The position numbers and the translations under genes are program-made. The notes beneath the pieces are model-generated. The model was not told the origin of the DNA. It was given only the letters and a program-made list of their open reading frames with translations, and did not search any database. From Alectryocaccomicrobium faecavium (GTDB lineage: Bacteria; Bacillota; Clostridia; Christensenellales; Aristaeellaceae), in the NCBI GenBank assembly GCA_018713425.1, contig DVOT01000264.1:1-5082 (forward strand): a stretch of DNA of 5,082 nucleotides, written 5' to 3'. Shown here piece after piece: positions 1 to 5,061 of this stretch (its first letter is position 1; each line of letters opens with the position of its first letter).

Positions 1-7
1 CTCTGAT

Positions 8-163
8 CGTTGACAAACCTCTGGTTTGCCAACGAATCTGCCCGACCGCTTGCAAATCTGACGATTTGCGGCCAGCGGTCGGGGCGGGAATGCATTTTTT
101 CCGCAAACGCAAGCGTTTGCTCTGCAAAAAATGCCAGAAATGACGTACACGCCGTCATTTCTG
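8..163. repeat. Cluster of four consecutive inverted repeats (nested hairpins)
   Basis: Four perfect or near-perfect palindromes lie end to end. Hairpin A (8-34) has arms CGTTG-a-CAAACC and GGTTTG-c-CAACG with a 3-nt loop and one mismatch. Hairpin B (41-83) has a 10-bp outer stem (41-50 with 74-83) and a 7-bp inner stem (52-58 with 63-69). Hairpin C (92-134) has a 9-bp outer stem (92-100 with 126-134) and an 8-bp inner stem (103-110 with 113-120). Hairpin D (135-163) has 11-bp arms and a 7-nt loop. Three of the inner stems share the theme (G)CAAAY...RTTTG(C), although the flanking bases differ, so these look like copies of a shape rather than of a sequence. I cannot see an ORF in either strand. 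It could be a palindromic mobile repeat, a structured RNA or a terminator cluster; the sequence alone does not decide. Confidence 0.8.
126..163 (-). terminator. Candidate intrinsic terminator of the SPFH gene
   Basis: Read on the minus strand, hairpin D forms an 11-bp stem (163-153 with 145-135) with a 7-nt loop. It is followed after a few bases by a run of six T (131-126). It lies about 127 nt beyond the stop codon of the SPFH gene, where a transcript end would be expected, and no better stem plus T-run lies closer. The stem is only moderately GC-rich and the T-run starts 3 nt after the stem, so termination is plausible but uncertain. The same bases also belong to the hairpin cluster. Confidence 0.4.
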
Positions 164-203
164 ATTAGAGCCTCGTTCTTCCGATACTTTGTCAATACTC
201 TGG

Positions 204-247
204 GCTCCCCTGTGTAAGGGGAGCTGTCAGCGAAGCTGACTGAGGGG
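204..247. repeat. Double-hairpin intergenic repeat
   Basis: Two hairpins sit almost directly next to each other. The first pairs GCTCCCC (204-210) with GGGGAGC (218-224) over a 7-nt loop. The second pairs GTCAGC (226-231) with GCTGAC (235-240) over the loop GAA. It is followed by TGAGGGG, which could pair alternatively with the CCCCT of the first arm and enclose the GTCAGC hairpin. From memory, this combination is a common dispersed intergenic repeat in gut Clostridia genomes; I cannot verify copy number from one window. There is no T-run on either side, so it is not a canonical terminator. Confidence 0.65.
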
Positions 248-289
248 TTGCGAAAGAACTTTTGCTGTTTTTTCACAGCCCCTGGGATT

Positions 290-1258
290 TTATTCTGCCG
301 TGTCGTTTGCCAGGGAATCCGTCATATCCAGCACGGGGAGCGGGTCGCTCGCGCCATACACAGAGGGCAGCGCGCCATCCCACTGCTGGATTTCCTGATA
401 TGCGACCAACTGCTCGGTGAGCGAGGCGGCGATCAGCGCGTTGGCCTCGGCTTCGGCTTCGGCCTGCACGCGCACGGCGTAAGCGGCGGCGTCGGCCTCG
501 ATCTGCTTCACGGAAGCGTCCGCCTCGGCGAGGATTTCGCGCTCCTGCGCGTCGGCGTTGGCGGCGATCACGCGCCTTTCGGCGTCCGTCTGGGCGACGA
601 CCAGCAATTGCGCCTGCTCGATTTCCGTGCGCAGCTTGGTTTGCTCAGCCACCTGCTTGTCTTCCACCGCGTCGGTAAAGGCGTCGGTGAAATCCACGTT
701 CTCAATGGAAACCGCCGTGACGGAAATGCCGTATTCCGCCATTTCGGGCGAAAGGATTTCCATCACCTGGTCGGCCAGCGTGGAGCGCGCGCCGATCAGC
801 TTTTCGGCGCTGTAGCGGGCGAACACGGCCTTCACGCCTTCCTGAACGCGCGGCTCCATCACCTGTTCATAATAGCCCAAGCCGACTTTCTGGTACAGCT
901 CGCTGCACGCGTCGCGCGGCACATGGAAGTTCACCGTGGCGATCACGTCCACCTGCTGGATGTCCGAGCTGAACGCCTGCATGGTGACGGTCTCCTTCTG
1001 CGTGCGGTTGTCCATCACAATCACGCGGGCGAGCGGATTCTTCGCGTGCAGGCCCTCGCCATAGGTATCTTCCGAAACGCGGCCAAAGAGCGTGATCACG
1101 CCGGTTTGGCCGGAAGGAATGGTCACAATGGGCGAAAACGCCGTGAAGAACACGATCAGCAGCACGACCACCGCGCACGCGAGCGCCAGGATCAGCACCT
1201 TTTTCGGGCCCAGGGATTTCTTGGGCGCATAGCCCTGTGTGTTGGCATTGAAGTTCAC
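290..1258 (-). CDS. SPFH/band 7 (prohibitin-like) membrane protein
   Basis: The 322-residue product has a basic N-terminus, one hydrophobic membrane segment at about residues 21-41, and then an SPFH/band 7 domain (about 42-200). That domain opens with PSGQTGVITLFGRV, close to the VPxGxxGVxxxFGKV pattern of prohibitin-type proteins. Residues about 200-275 are rich in Ala, Glu and Gln and should form the long coiled coil typical of the family. The tail contains QQWDGALPSVYG, matching the conserved WDGxLP end of bacterial band 7 proteins. Length is normal. Family members assemble into large membrane rings or microdomains and often modulate proteases such as FtsH or organise membrane partners; the specific role here is unknown. 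The start is GTG at 1258, because an AGGAGG (1272-1267) lies 8 nt upstream and no nearby ATG has one. The stop is TAA (292-290). It lies 83 nt downstream of murQ on the same strand and has its own candidate promoter. Confidence 0.92.
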   Translation of the reverse strand: MNFNANTQGYAPKKSLGPKKVLILALACAVVVLLIVFFTAFSPIVTIPSGQTGVITLFGRVSEDTYGEGLHAKNPLARVIVMDNRTQKETVTMQAFSSDIQQVDVIATVNFHVPRDACSELYQKVGLGYYEQVMEPRVQEGVKAVFARYSAEKLIGARSTLADQVMEILSPEMAEYGISVTAVSIENVDFTDAFTDAVEDKQVAEQTKLRTEIEQAQLLVVAQTDAERRVIAANADAQEREILAEADASVKQIEADAAAYAVRVQAEAEAEANALIAASLTEQLVAYQEIQQWDGALPSVYGASDPLPVLDMTDSLANDTAE

Positions 1259-1266
1259 GAGAACAA

Positions 1267-1272
1267 CCTCCT
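1267..1272 (-). promoter_or_regulatory. Ribosome binding site fixing the GTG start of the SPFH gene
   Basis: A perfect AGGAGG on the minus strand is followed by 8 nt and then GTG at 1258. This supports the non-ATG start, which otherwise might be missed. Confidence 0.85.
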
Positions 1273-1291
1273 GCTGTTGTAGAATGCAAAT

Positions 1292-1320
1292 ATCGTATCA
1301 CATTTCGCAGGATTGCGCAA
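1292..1320 (-). promoter_or_regulatory. Candidate sigma-A promoter of the SPFH gene
   Basis: On the minus strand TTGCGC (1320-1315) is separated by exactly 17 bp from TACGAT (1297-1292), each matching four of six consensus bases. Transcription would begin near 1285, giving a leader of about 27 nt that includes the AGGAGG. The -35 box lies inside the 8-bp palindrome TTGCGCAA (1313-1320), and ATTGCGC recurs at 1312-1318 and 1325-1331, so a regulator could bind there. Read-through from murQ is also possible. Confidence 0.5.
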
Positions 1321-1341
1321 CACAATTGCGCCCAAATGTCG

Positions 1342-2256
1342 CTATGAACGCGCCACAACCTCGATGGCGCGCGCCACAAATCCATCGGCCGCCTCCAACG
1401 CGCGCTGCGCCGCTTCCCGCGGGCAACGCGCTTCGTGCATTACGATGGCGGTCTTGATACCGCCCGCCTCTTCCAGCAGCGCCTGCGCCGCCGCGCGCTC
1501 TAGGCCCGTGGCCTGCATCACGATGCGCACCGAGCGGTCGCGCAACTTGGCGTTGGTCGCGCGCACATCCACCATCAGGTTTTTGTAAACCTTGCCCATT
1601 TGCACCATCGCGCCCGTGGAGAGCATGTTCAAGATCAGTTTTGTGGCGGTGCCCGCCTTCAGCCGCGTGGAGCCGGAGAGAATCTCCGCGCCCGTGGGCG
1701 CTTCGATGGCGATGTCCGCGTGCGCGGACTGGGGCGCGTTCTCGTTGCAACTGAGCGCAATGGCCAGCGCGCCCACCTCCCGGGCATAGTCCAGCGCGGC
1801 GCGGCAATAGGGCGCGTATCCGCTGGCGGAAATGGCCACCACCGCGTCCGCCGCGCGCAAATCGCGCGCCTGCAAATCGCGCACCGCCGCGGGGCCATCG
1901 TCCTCCGCGCCTTCCGCGGCGTTGCGCAGCGCGCCGTCGCCGCCCGCCATGATGCCCACCACCAGATCTGCGTCCACGCCAAAAGTGGGCGGACATTCGG
2001 AAGCGTCCAACACGCCCAGCCGACCGCTGGTGCCCGCGCCCAGGTAAAACAGCCGCCCGCCCGCCTTCAGCCGCGCGGCAATGCCCTCAATGGCCCGCGC
2101 GATCTGCGGCAGAGCGCTCTCCACGGCCGAAACCGCCTCGCGGTTGAAATCGTTCATCAGCCGGGCGAATTCCAGCGGCGCTAGCTCGCTCAAATTCGCG
2201 CTGCGCGCGTCACTGGCCTCGGTTTTGAGATGAGAAAGAATCTGCACGTCCGTCAT
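1342..2256 (-). CDS. murQ: N-acetylmuramic acid 6-phosphate etherase
   Basis: MurQ cleaves the D-lactyl ether of MurNAc-6-phosphate in the cytoplasm, giving GlcNAc-6-phosphate and D-lactate, a step of peptidoglycan recycling. The 304-residue product has the usual family length and a single SIS (sugar isomerase) domain. Clear family motifs are GAGTSGRLGVLDASECPPTFG at about residues 73-93 (sugar-phosphate binding), EGAEDD at 115-120, SGSTRLKAGTATK at 194-206, LNMLSTGAMVQMGKVY at 209-224 and NLMVDVRATNAKL at 226-238. By spacing, Glu87 and Asp119 correspond to the catalytic Glu83 and Asp115 of the E. coli enzyme; both are present. The C-terminal 60 residues resemble the usual helical UBA-like tail. 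The chosen ATG (2256) overlaps the kinase stop as ATGA and has AAGGAGG 10 nt upstream. The frame stays open further upstream to 2958, but that part only shadows the kinase. The stop is TAG (1344-1342). Confidence 0.97.
   Translation of the reverse strand: MTDVQILSHLKTEASDARSANLSELAPLEFARLMNDFNREAVSAVESALPQIARAIEGIAARLKAGGRLFYLGAGTSGRLGVLDASECPPTFGVDADLVVGIMAGGDGALRNAAEGAEDDGPAAVRDLQARDLRAADAVVAISASGYAPYCRAALDYAREVGALAIALSCNENAPQSAHADIAIEAPTGAEILSGSTRLKAGTATKLILNMLSTGAMVQMGKVYKNLMVDVRATNAKLRDRSVRIVMQATGLERAAAQALLEEAGGIKTAIVMHEARCPREAAQRALEAADGFVARAIEVVARS
2253..2256 (-). other. ATGA overlap coupling the kinase and murQ
   Basis: The murQ ATG (2256-2254) and the kinase TGA (2255-2253) share two bases. 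This stop-start arrangement normally gives coupled translation and roughly matched amounts of the two enzymes, which fits two consecutive steps of one pathway. Confidence 0.9.
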
Positions 2257-3158
2257 GCGAAATGCGCCTCCTTCAGTTTGGGCAAAATCGACAGGCCAAT
2301 TTTCTGCCCCGCCGCGGCCGCGCAACCGCACACCGGCGGCAGGGTGGGCAAGCGCAGGTCGTAATCCGCGCCCAACAGCGCCTTCACGCGCGCGTACAAG
2401 GGCTGCGCCTTCCACAGCCCGCCGCACAGCACGGTGAAATAGGGCGGCGCGCTCAAGTGCCGCGCCGCGGCGCGGATGAGGGCGCAAAGTTCCTCCGCCG
2501 CGGTTTCCACGATGCCGCGCGCCACTTCGTCTTCCTCCATGGCGGCAAAGGCCAGCGGCGCAAAGCTGGCGATTTTGTGCCGCCCTTCGCGATAGAGCAT
2601 GCCGATGGCGTCTTGGGCGGACATGCCCAGTTGCTTTTCCACCAGGGGCGTGAGCGCCGTCTGCGGGCCGCGCCCATCGTGTGCGCGCAACACCGCGCGC
2701 AGCACCGCCCGGCCCACGTCGAAACCGCTGCCCGCGTCGTCGATCAAATGGCCCCAGCCGCCCACCTGGCGCAGCTTTCCGCCCACCAGCGCGCCGCCGC
2801 TCGCGCCCGTTCCGGCCACCACGCAGATGCCGTCGCGCACGCCGTCCACGGTGTAATAGGCGTTGGGCATGTCGCTCGTCACCTCGATGCATTTGGCCTG
2901 CGGCAGCAGTTCCCGCAGGCACTGGCCCAGAATCTGCGAATTGTCGCTCGTAGCGCACCCCGCCACACCCGCGTACACGGCGTCGATCGGCCCGGCGGGC
3001 AAATCCGCAAAAAGCGCGCGCAGGTGCTCTTCCACCGCGCCCAGGCCGGAATCGTTCAGGTTCGATCCGCCGCCAACGCGCCGGAACAGGACGTTGCCCT
3101 CGTTATCGGTGAGCAACGCGTCGGTCTTGGTGCCGCCGCCATCGATTCCCAGCAGCAT
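2253..3158 (-). CDS. murK: N-acetylmuramate/N-acetylglucosamine kinase, BadF/BadG/BcrA/BcrD ATPase family (MurK-like)
   Basis: The 301-residue product has the actin-like sugar kinase (ASKHA) fold of the BadF/BadG/BcrA/BcrD family, which includes N-acetylglucosamine kinases. Visible motifs in order are DGGGTKTD at residues 6-13 (phosphate-1 loop), SNLND at 32-36, SDMPNA with candidate catalytic Asp96, GTGAS at 116-120 (phosphate-2), GGWGHLIDDAGSGFDVGR at 133-150, CGGLWK at 245-250 (adenosine site) and PVCGCAAAAG at 275-284. Length is normal. In Clostridium acetobutylicum a kinase of this family, MurK, phosphorylates MurNAc and GlcNAc at the 6-position and lies beside murQ. The coupled overlap with murQ here is the main reason to favour MurNAc as a substrate; GlcNAc kinase alone, or glucosamine kinase, cannot be excluded. 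The ATG at 3158 is preceded by GAGGGGGA, 5 nt away. It is the first gene after a strong promoter. The stop is TGA. Confidence 0.9.
   Translation of the reverse strand: MLLGIDGGGTKTDALLTDNEGNVLFRRVGGGSNLNDSGLGAVEEHLRALFADLPAGPIDAVYAGVAGCATSDNSQILGQCLRELLPQAKCIEVTSDMPNAYYTVDGVRDGICVVAGTGASGGALVGGKLRQVGGWGHLIDDAGSGFDVGRAVLRAVLRAHDGRGPQTALTPLVEKQLGMSAQDAIGMLYREGRHKIASFAPLAFAAMEEDEVARGIVETAAEELCALIRAAARHLSAPPYFTVLCGGLWKAQPLYARVKALLGADYDLRLPTLPPVCGCAAAAGQKIGLSILPKLKEAHFA
2267..2273 (-). promoter_or_regulatory. Ribosome binding site of murQ inside the kinase gene
   Basis: AAGGAGG on the minus strand lies 10 nt before the murQ ATG, within the last codons of the kinase. It selects the ATG at 2256 over the long upstream extension of the same frame. 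Confidence 0.85.
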
Positions 3159-3173
3159 ACGATTCCCCCTCGT

Positions 3174-3190
3174 CGCCGCAAAACGCGGCG
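3174..3190. promoter_or_regulatory. GC-rich hairpin in the murK leader
   Basis: CGCCGC (3174-3179) pairs perfectly with GCGGCG (3185-3190) over the 5-nt loop AAAAC. On the minus strand it occupies roughly positions +3 to +20 of the murK transcript and ends just before the ribosome binding site, so it could stabilise the 5' end, restrict ribosome access or act as an operator. On the plus strand it is followed by TTTTTGTT (3191-3198), giving the shape of an intrinsic terminator that would stop transcription coming towards capA from the left. No plus-strand gene ends here. Confidence 0.6.
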
Positions 3191-3199
3191 TTTTTGTTA

Positions 3200-3228
3200 A
3201 TTATATCAGTTTACGAAAAAAAATACAA
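3200..3228 (-). promoter_or_regulatory. Sigma-A promoter of the murK-murQ operon
   Basis: On the minus strand TTGTAT (3228-3223) is followed by a 17-bp spacer and a perfect TATAAT (3205-3200). The expected start is near 3193, 35 nt before the murK ATG. The spacer and -35 region include an A/T-rich tract, unusual in this GC-rich window. Confidence 0.8.
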
Positions 3229-3267
3229 GCCAATGGGCGGGATTTTGCCGCATTTTCCGCGCCGTGC

Positions 3268-3296
3268 TTGCCAGAAGAGCCGTTTTGCGTTACAAT
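3268..3296 (+). promoter_or_regulatory. Sigma-A promoter of the CapA-family gene
   Basis: TTGCCA (3268-3273) and TACAAT (3291-3296) are 17 bp apart and each match five of six consensus bases. The expected start near 3303 leaves a very short leader of about 13-19 nt. It points away from the murK promoter; the two -35 boxes are separated by about 39 bp. Confidence 0.75.
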
Positions 3297-3315
3297 AAAG
3301 GCAGGAAAGAGGGGG

Positions 3316-4398
3316 ATGGGTGTGTTCATCTGGATTGGCGGCGACCTGGCGCCCACGCGGGAAAACGCGGCGGCCTTCGCGGCGGGGGACGTGCGCGCGC
3401 TGTTTGGCGCGGAATTTCTGGCGCGCTGGGCGGAGGGCGACGCGCGCGTGTTCAACCTGGAAACGGTGCTATCCGATGGCGGCACGCCGCTGCCCAAGGC
3501 GGGCCCCAACCTGCGCGCGCCAGCCGAGTGCGCCGCGGGGCTGCGCGCGCTCGCGCCCAGCGCCATTTGCCTGGCGAACAACCACGCCATGGACTTTGGC
3601 GCGCCGGGCCTGCGCGCCACCCAGAAAGCGCTATCGGGCCTAAACACCTTTGGCGCGGGGGAAACCCTCGCCCAGGCGAGCCAAGCGCAAATCCTGGGCG
3701 ACGCGGCGATTTACGCCTGCGCGGAGCGGGAATTCGGCATAGCGGACATTGCCGCGCCCGGCACAAATCCCTTTGACCCGCTGGAAAGTTTCGACGCCGT
3801 CGCGGCGCTGCGCGCGCAGGGCCATCGCGTGATCGTGCTCTACCACGGCGGGCTGGAAAAATACCGCTATCCCTCGCCCAACCTGCGGCGCGTGTGCCGC
3901 AAATTCGTGGAAAAGGGCGCGGATCTGGTGCTCTGCCAGCACAGCCACAGCGTGGGCTGCCGGGAGGCATACCAGGGGAAAACCATCGTGTACGGCCAGG
4001 GCAACTTGCTCTTTGCCCGCTATAGCGACGAGCACTGGAACACGGGCCTGCTCATCGGCGTGGATACCCGCGATATGCGTCCCGTCTTTGTGCCGCTCGA
4101 GCGGCGCGAGGGCGGCGTGCGCGTCTCCACAGACGCAAGCATCCTGGAGGGCTTTGAGGCGCGCTCGCGGGAGATCGCGCGCGAGGGCTTTGTGGAAGAG
4201 GCGTTCGCCCAGCGCGCCGCGCGGGCGGATTATGAAAAGAAGCTCTTTGGCCGGCTGGGCCGCTATGTGCGCAAACTGGGCCTGTGCGAACGACTGATGG
4301 ACGAACCATCGGCGGCGGGCGTGGTGAATCTGCTGGAGTGCGACGCGCACCGCGAATTGGCCGCGCAAATGCTGCGGCAGAAATATTTGAAGGGATAG
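3316..4398 (+). CDS. CapA-family protein (poly-gamma-glutamate/capsule-type metallophosphoesterase fold)
   Basis: The 360-residue product shows the ordered motifs of the bacterial CapA (PGA_cap) family, which has a calcineurin-like phosphoesterase fold: GGDLAP at residues 8-13, NLETVLSDGG at 47-56, LANNHAMDFG at 86-95, VLYHGGLEK at 174-182, QHSHSVG at 208-214 and YGQGNLLF at 226-233. Asp10, Glu49, Asn89/His90, His177, His209 and His211 are candidate metal ligands. The tail (about 305-360) ends in NLLECDAHRELAAQML, an extension I associate with capsule-locus members. Classical CapA of Bacillus has a membrane anchor; none is visible here, so a cytoplasmic location is predicted. The exact reaction of the family is uncertain. 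The start could be ATG 3316 (AGGAAAG about 6 nt upstream) or GTG 3322 (GAGGGGG 6 nt upstream); the difference is two residues. The open frame extends back to 2863, but that part is antisense to murK and lies upstream of the promoter. The stop is TAG. Confidence 0.9.
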   Translation: MGVFIWIGGDLAPTRENAAAFAAGDVRALFGAEFLARWAEGDARVFNLETVLSDGGTPLPKAGPNLRAPAECAAGLRALAPSAICLANNHAMDFGAPGLRATQKALSGLNTFGAGETLAQASQAQILGDAAIYACAEREFGIADIAAPGTNPFDPLESFDAVAALRAQGHRVIVLYHGGLEKYRYPSPNLRRVCRKFVEKGADLVLCQHSHSVGCREAYQGKTIVYGQGNLLFARYSDEHWNTGLLIGVDTRDMRPVFVPLERREGGVRVSTDASILEGFEARSREIAREGFVEEAFAQRAARADYEKKLFGRLGRYVRKLGLCERLMDEPSAAGVVNLLECDAHRELAAQMLRQKYLKG

Positions 4399-4561
4399 CG
4401 CGGGGCATTTGCTGGCAGAATTTGACCGGCGCGCCGCAGGAGTATACCCCCGCGCGGCGAAGCCTCGGATTCTGGAGCCATATGCCACGCAATTGGCGGA
4501 GGAAAACCATTATTGGCTTTGCGAAGTGCCGGATTTTGTTTGGATACGGGCGGCGAATTGA
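4391..4561 (+). pseudogene. Short open frame, possible 3' remnant of a lost gene
   Basis: The frame is open from 4391, overlapping the end of the CapA-family gene, to a TGA at 4559-4561. It has no ATG; the first usable codon would be TTG at 4409, giving 50 residues, with no well-placed ribosome binding site. The predicted peptide has protein-like composition, including ILEPYATQLAEEN and HYWLCEVPDFVWIR, and ends just before the next gene. A short coding-like frame without a start suggests either a degraded gene, a very small ORF or chance. I recognise no family. The rest of 4399-4626 holds nothing else clear; a perfect 10-bp palindrome CGGCGCGCCG lies at 4427-4436, and I see no convincing promoter or terminator. 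Confidence 0.3.
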
Positions 4562-4612
4562 CCGCGCAAATGGGAAATATTGAGAAAAGCGGCGCGGCAC
4601 ACAGGCATGGCT

Positions 4613-4619
4613 GGGAGGG
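4613..4619 (+). promoter_or_regulatory. Ribosome binding site fixing the GTG start at 4627
   Basis: GGGAGGG lies 7 nt before the GTG at 4627. The in-frame ATG at 4570 and earlier codons lack a comparable site and would add a polar stretch before the membrane segment. Confidence 0.7.
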
Positions 4620-4626
4620 AAAACAG

Positions 4627-5061
4627 GTGAAAAACAGCATCCTGAAATTCCTAAAGCGCATCGCGCTCGCGGCGGTTGCCATCTGCCTGCTGCTTTGCCT
4701 ATTCCTGACCGGCATTCTGGTATACGGCTCTGCGAGGCGCTATGTCATAAAAAAAGATACGGTCCACGCGTTTTATGCGCAATATGCCGCGTTTGTGGAA
4801 GCGTCGGAAGAGGATAGCGGCGGGGGCATTTTCAGTGACATATTGAATTTCAATAGAGAAGGCGACCTGCCCCAAGAAATCCAGGAGATGGGATTCGAAT
4901 CCGTATATTTTGACGATGGCGTCGCATATTTTACCCATAAAGATGCAAGCGTATGGACGGGTTCCTTTGGAATTCTGCGCACCGCCGACACAAAAAACGT
5001 TCCTTCCTGGTATATCCTCGAACCAATCGAGAGAGAGTGGTATTATTGGCGCATGTCATAG
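4627..5061 (+). CDS. Hypothetical small single-pass membrane protein
   Basis: I do not recognise this 144-residue product. A short basic start (VKNSILKFLKR) leads into one hydrophobic segment at about residues 11-33, followed by ARRYVIKK. By the positive-inside rule the anchor is ambiguous, since both flanks are basic. The remaining 105 residues are soluble, acidic (EASEEDSGGG at 58-67) and rich in aromatics (VYFDDGVAYFTHKD, SWYILEP, EWYYWRM), consistent with a small anchored extracytoplasmic domain. The single Cys pair in the membrane segment (residues 20 and 24) does not form a clear lipobox. The GTG start is chosen for its ribosome binding site; an in-frame ATG at 4570 would add 19 residues. 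Codon use is more AT-rich than in the other genes, which may mean looser selection or recent acquisition. It follows the CapA-family gene by 228 nt on the same strand, so cotranscription is possible. The stop is TAG. Confidence 0.72.
   Translation: MKNSILKFLKRIALAAVAICLLLCLFLTGILVYGSARRYVIKKDTVHAFYAQYAAFVEASEEDSGGGIFSDILNFNREGDLPQEIQEMGFESVYFDDGVAYFTHKDASVWTGSFGILRTADTKNVPSWYILEPIEREWYYWRMS

Noticed and set aside
10..38. Promoter based on a perfect TTGACA at 10-15
   Set aside because: At 17 bp spacing the -10 position reads CGAATC, no acceptable alternative lies nearby, and the TTGACA is part of hairpin A with no gene following on the plus strand.
8..163. CRISPR array
   Set aside because: The repeats are inverted and unequal in sequence and length, with no constant direct repeat and no regular spacers.
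264..279. Terminator formed by GCTGT...ACAGC just after the SPFH stop
   Set aside because: The stem is only 5 bp, and on the minus strand, where it would be needed, it is followed by A residues rather than a T-run.
248..1282. A 344-codon open frame on the plus strand, antisense to the SPFH gene
   Set aside because: Its translation is rich in His, Arg and Gly with no domain pattern, a usual by-product of a GC-rich gene read on the other strand. The opposite frame has a clear SPFH domain.
2257..2958. Upstream extension of the murQ frame, up to 538 residues in total
   Set aside because: The added 234 residues are Arg/Gly/Ala-rich, overlap the kinase completely and resemble nothing; the ATG at 2256 has a good ribosome binding site and gives the normal MurQ length.
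2262..3200. A 312-codon plus-strand frame antisense to the kinase
   Set aside because: Low-complexity His/Arg/Ala-rich translation without motifs, and no promoter or ribosome binding site.
2863..3315. Upstream extension of the CapA-family frame, which would give 511 residues
   Set aside because: It lies antisense to murK and upstream of the capA promoter, and its Pro/Arg/Ser-rich translation does not look like a signal or membrane segment.
3640..4488. A 282-codon minus-strand frame antisense to the CapA-family gene
   Set aside because: No recognisable motifs; the plus strand carries all the CapA motifs in order.
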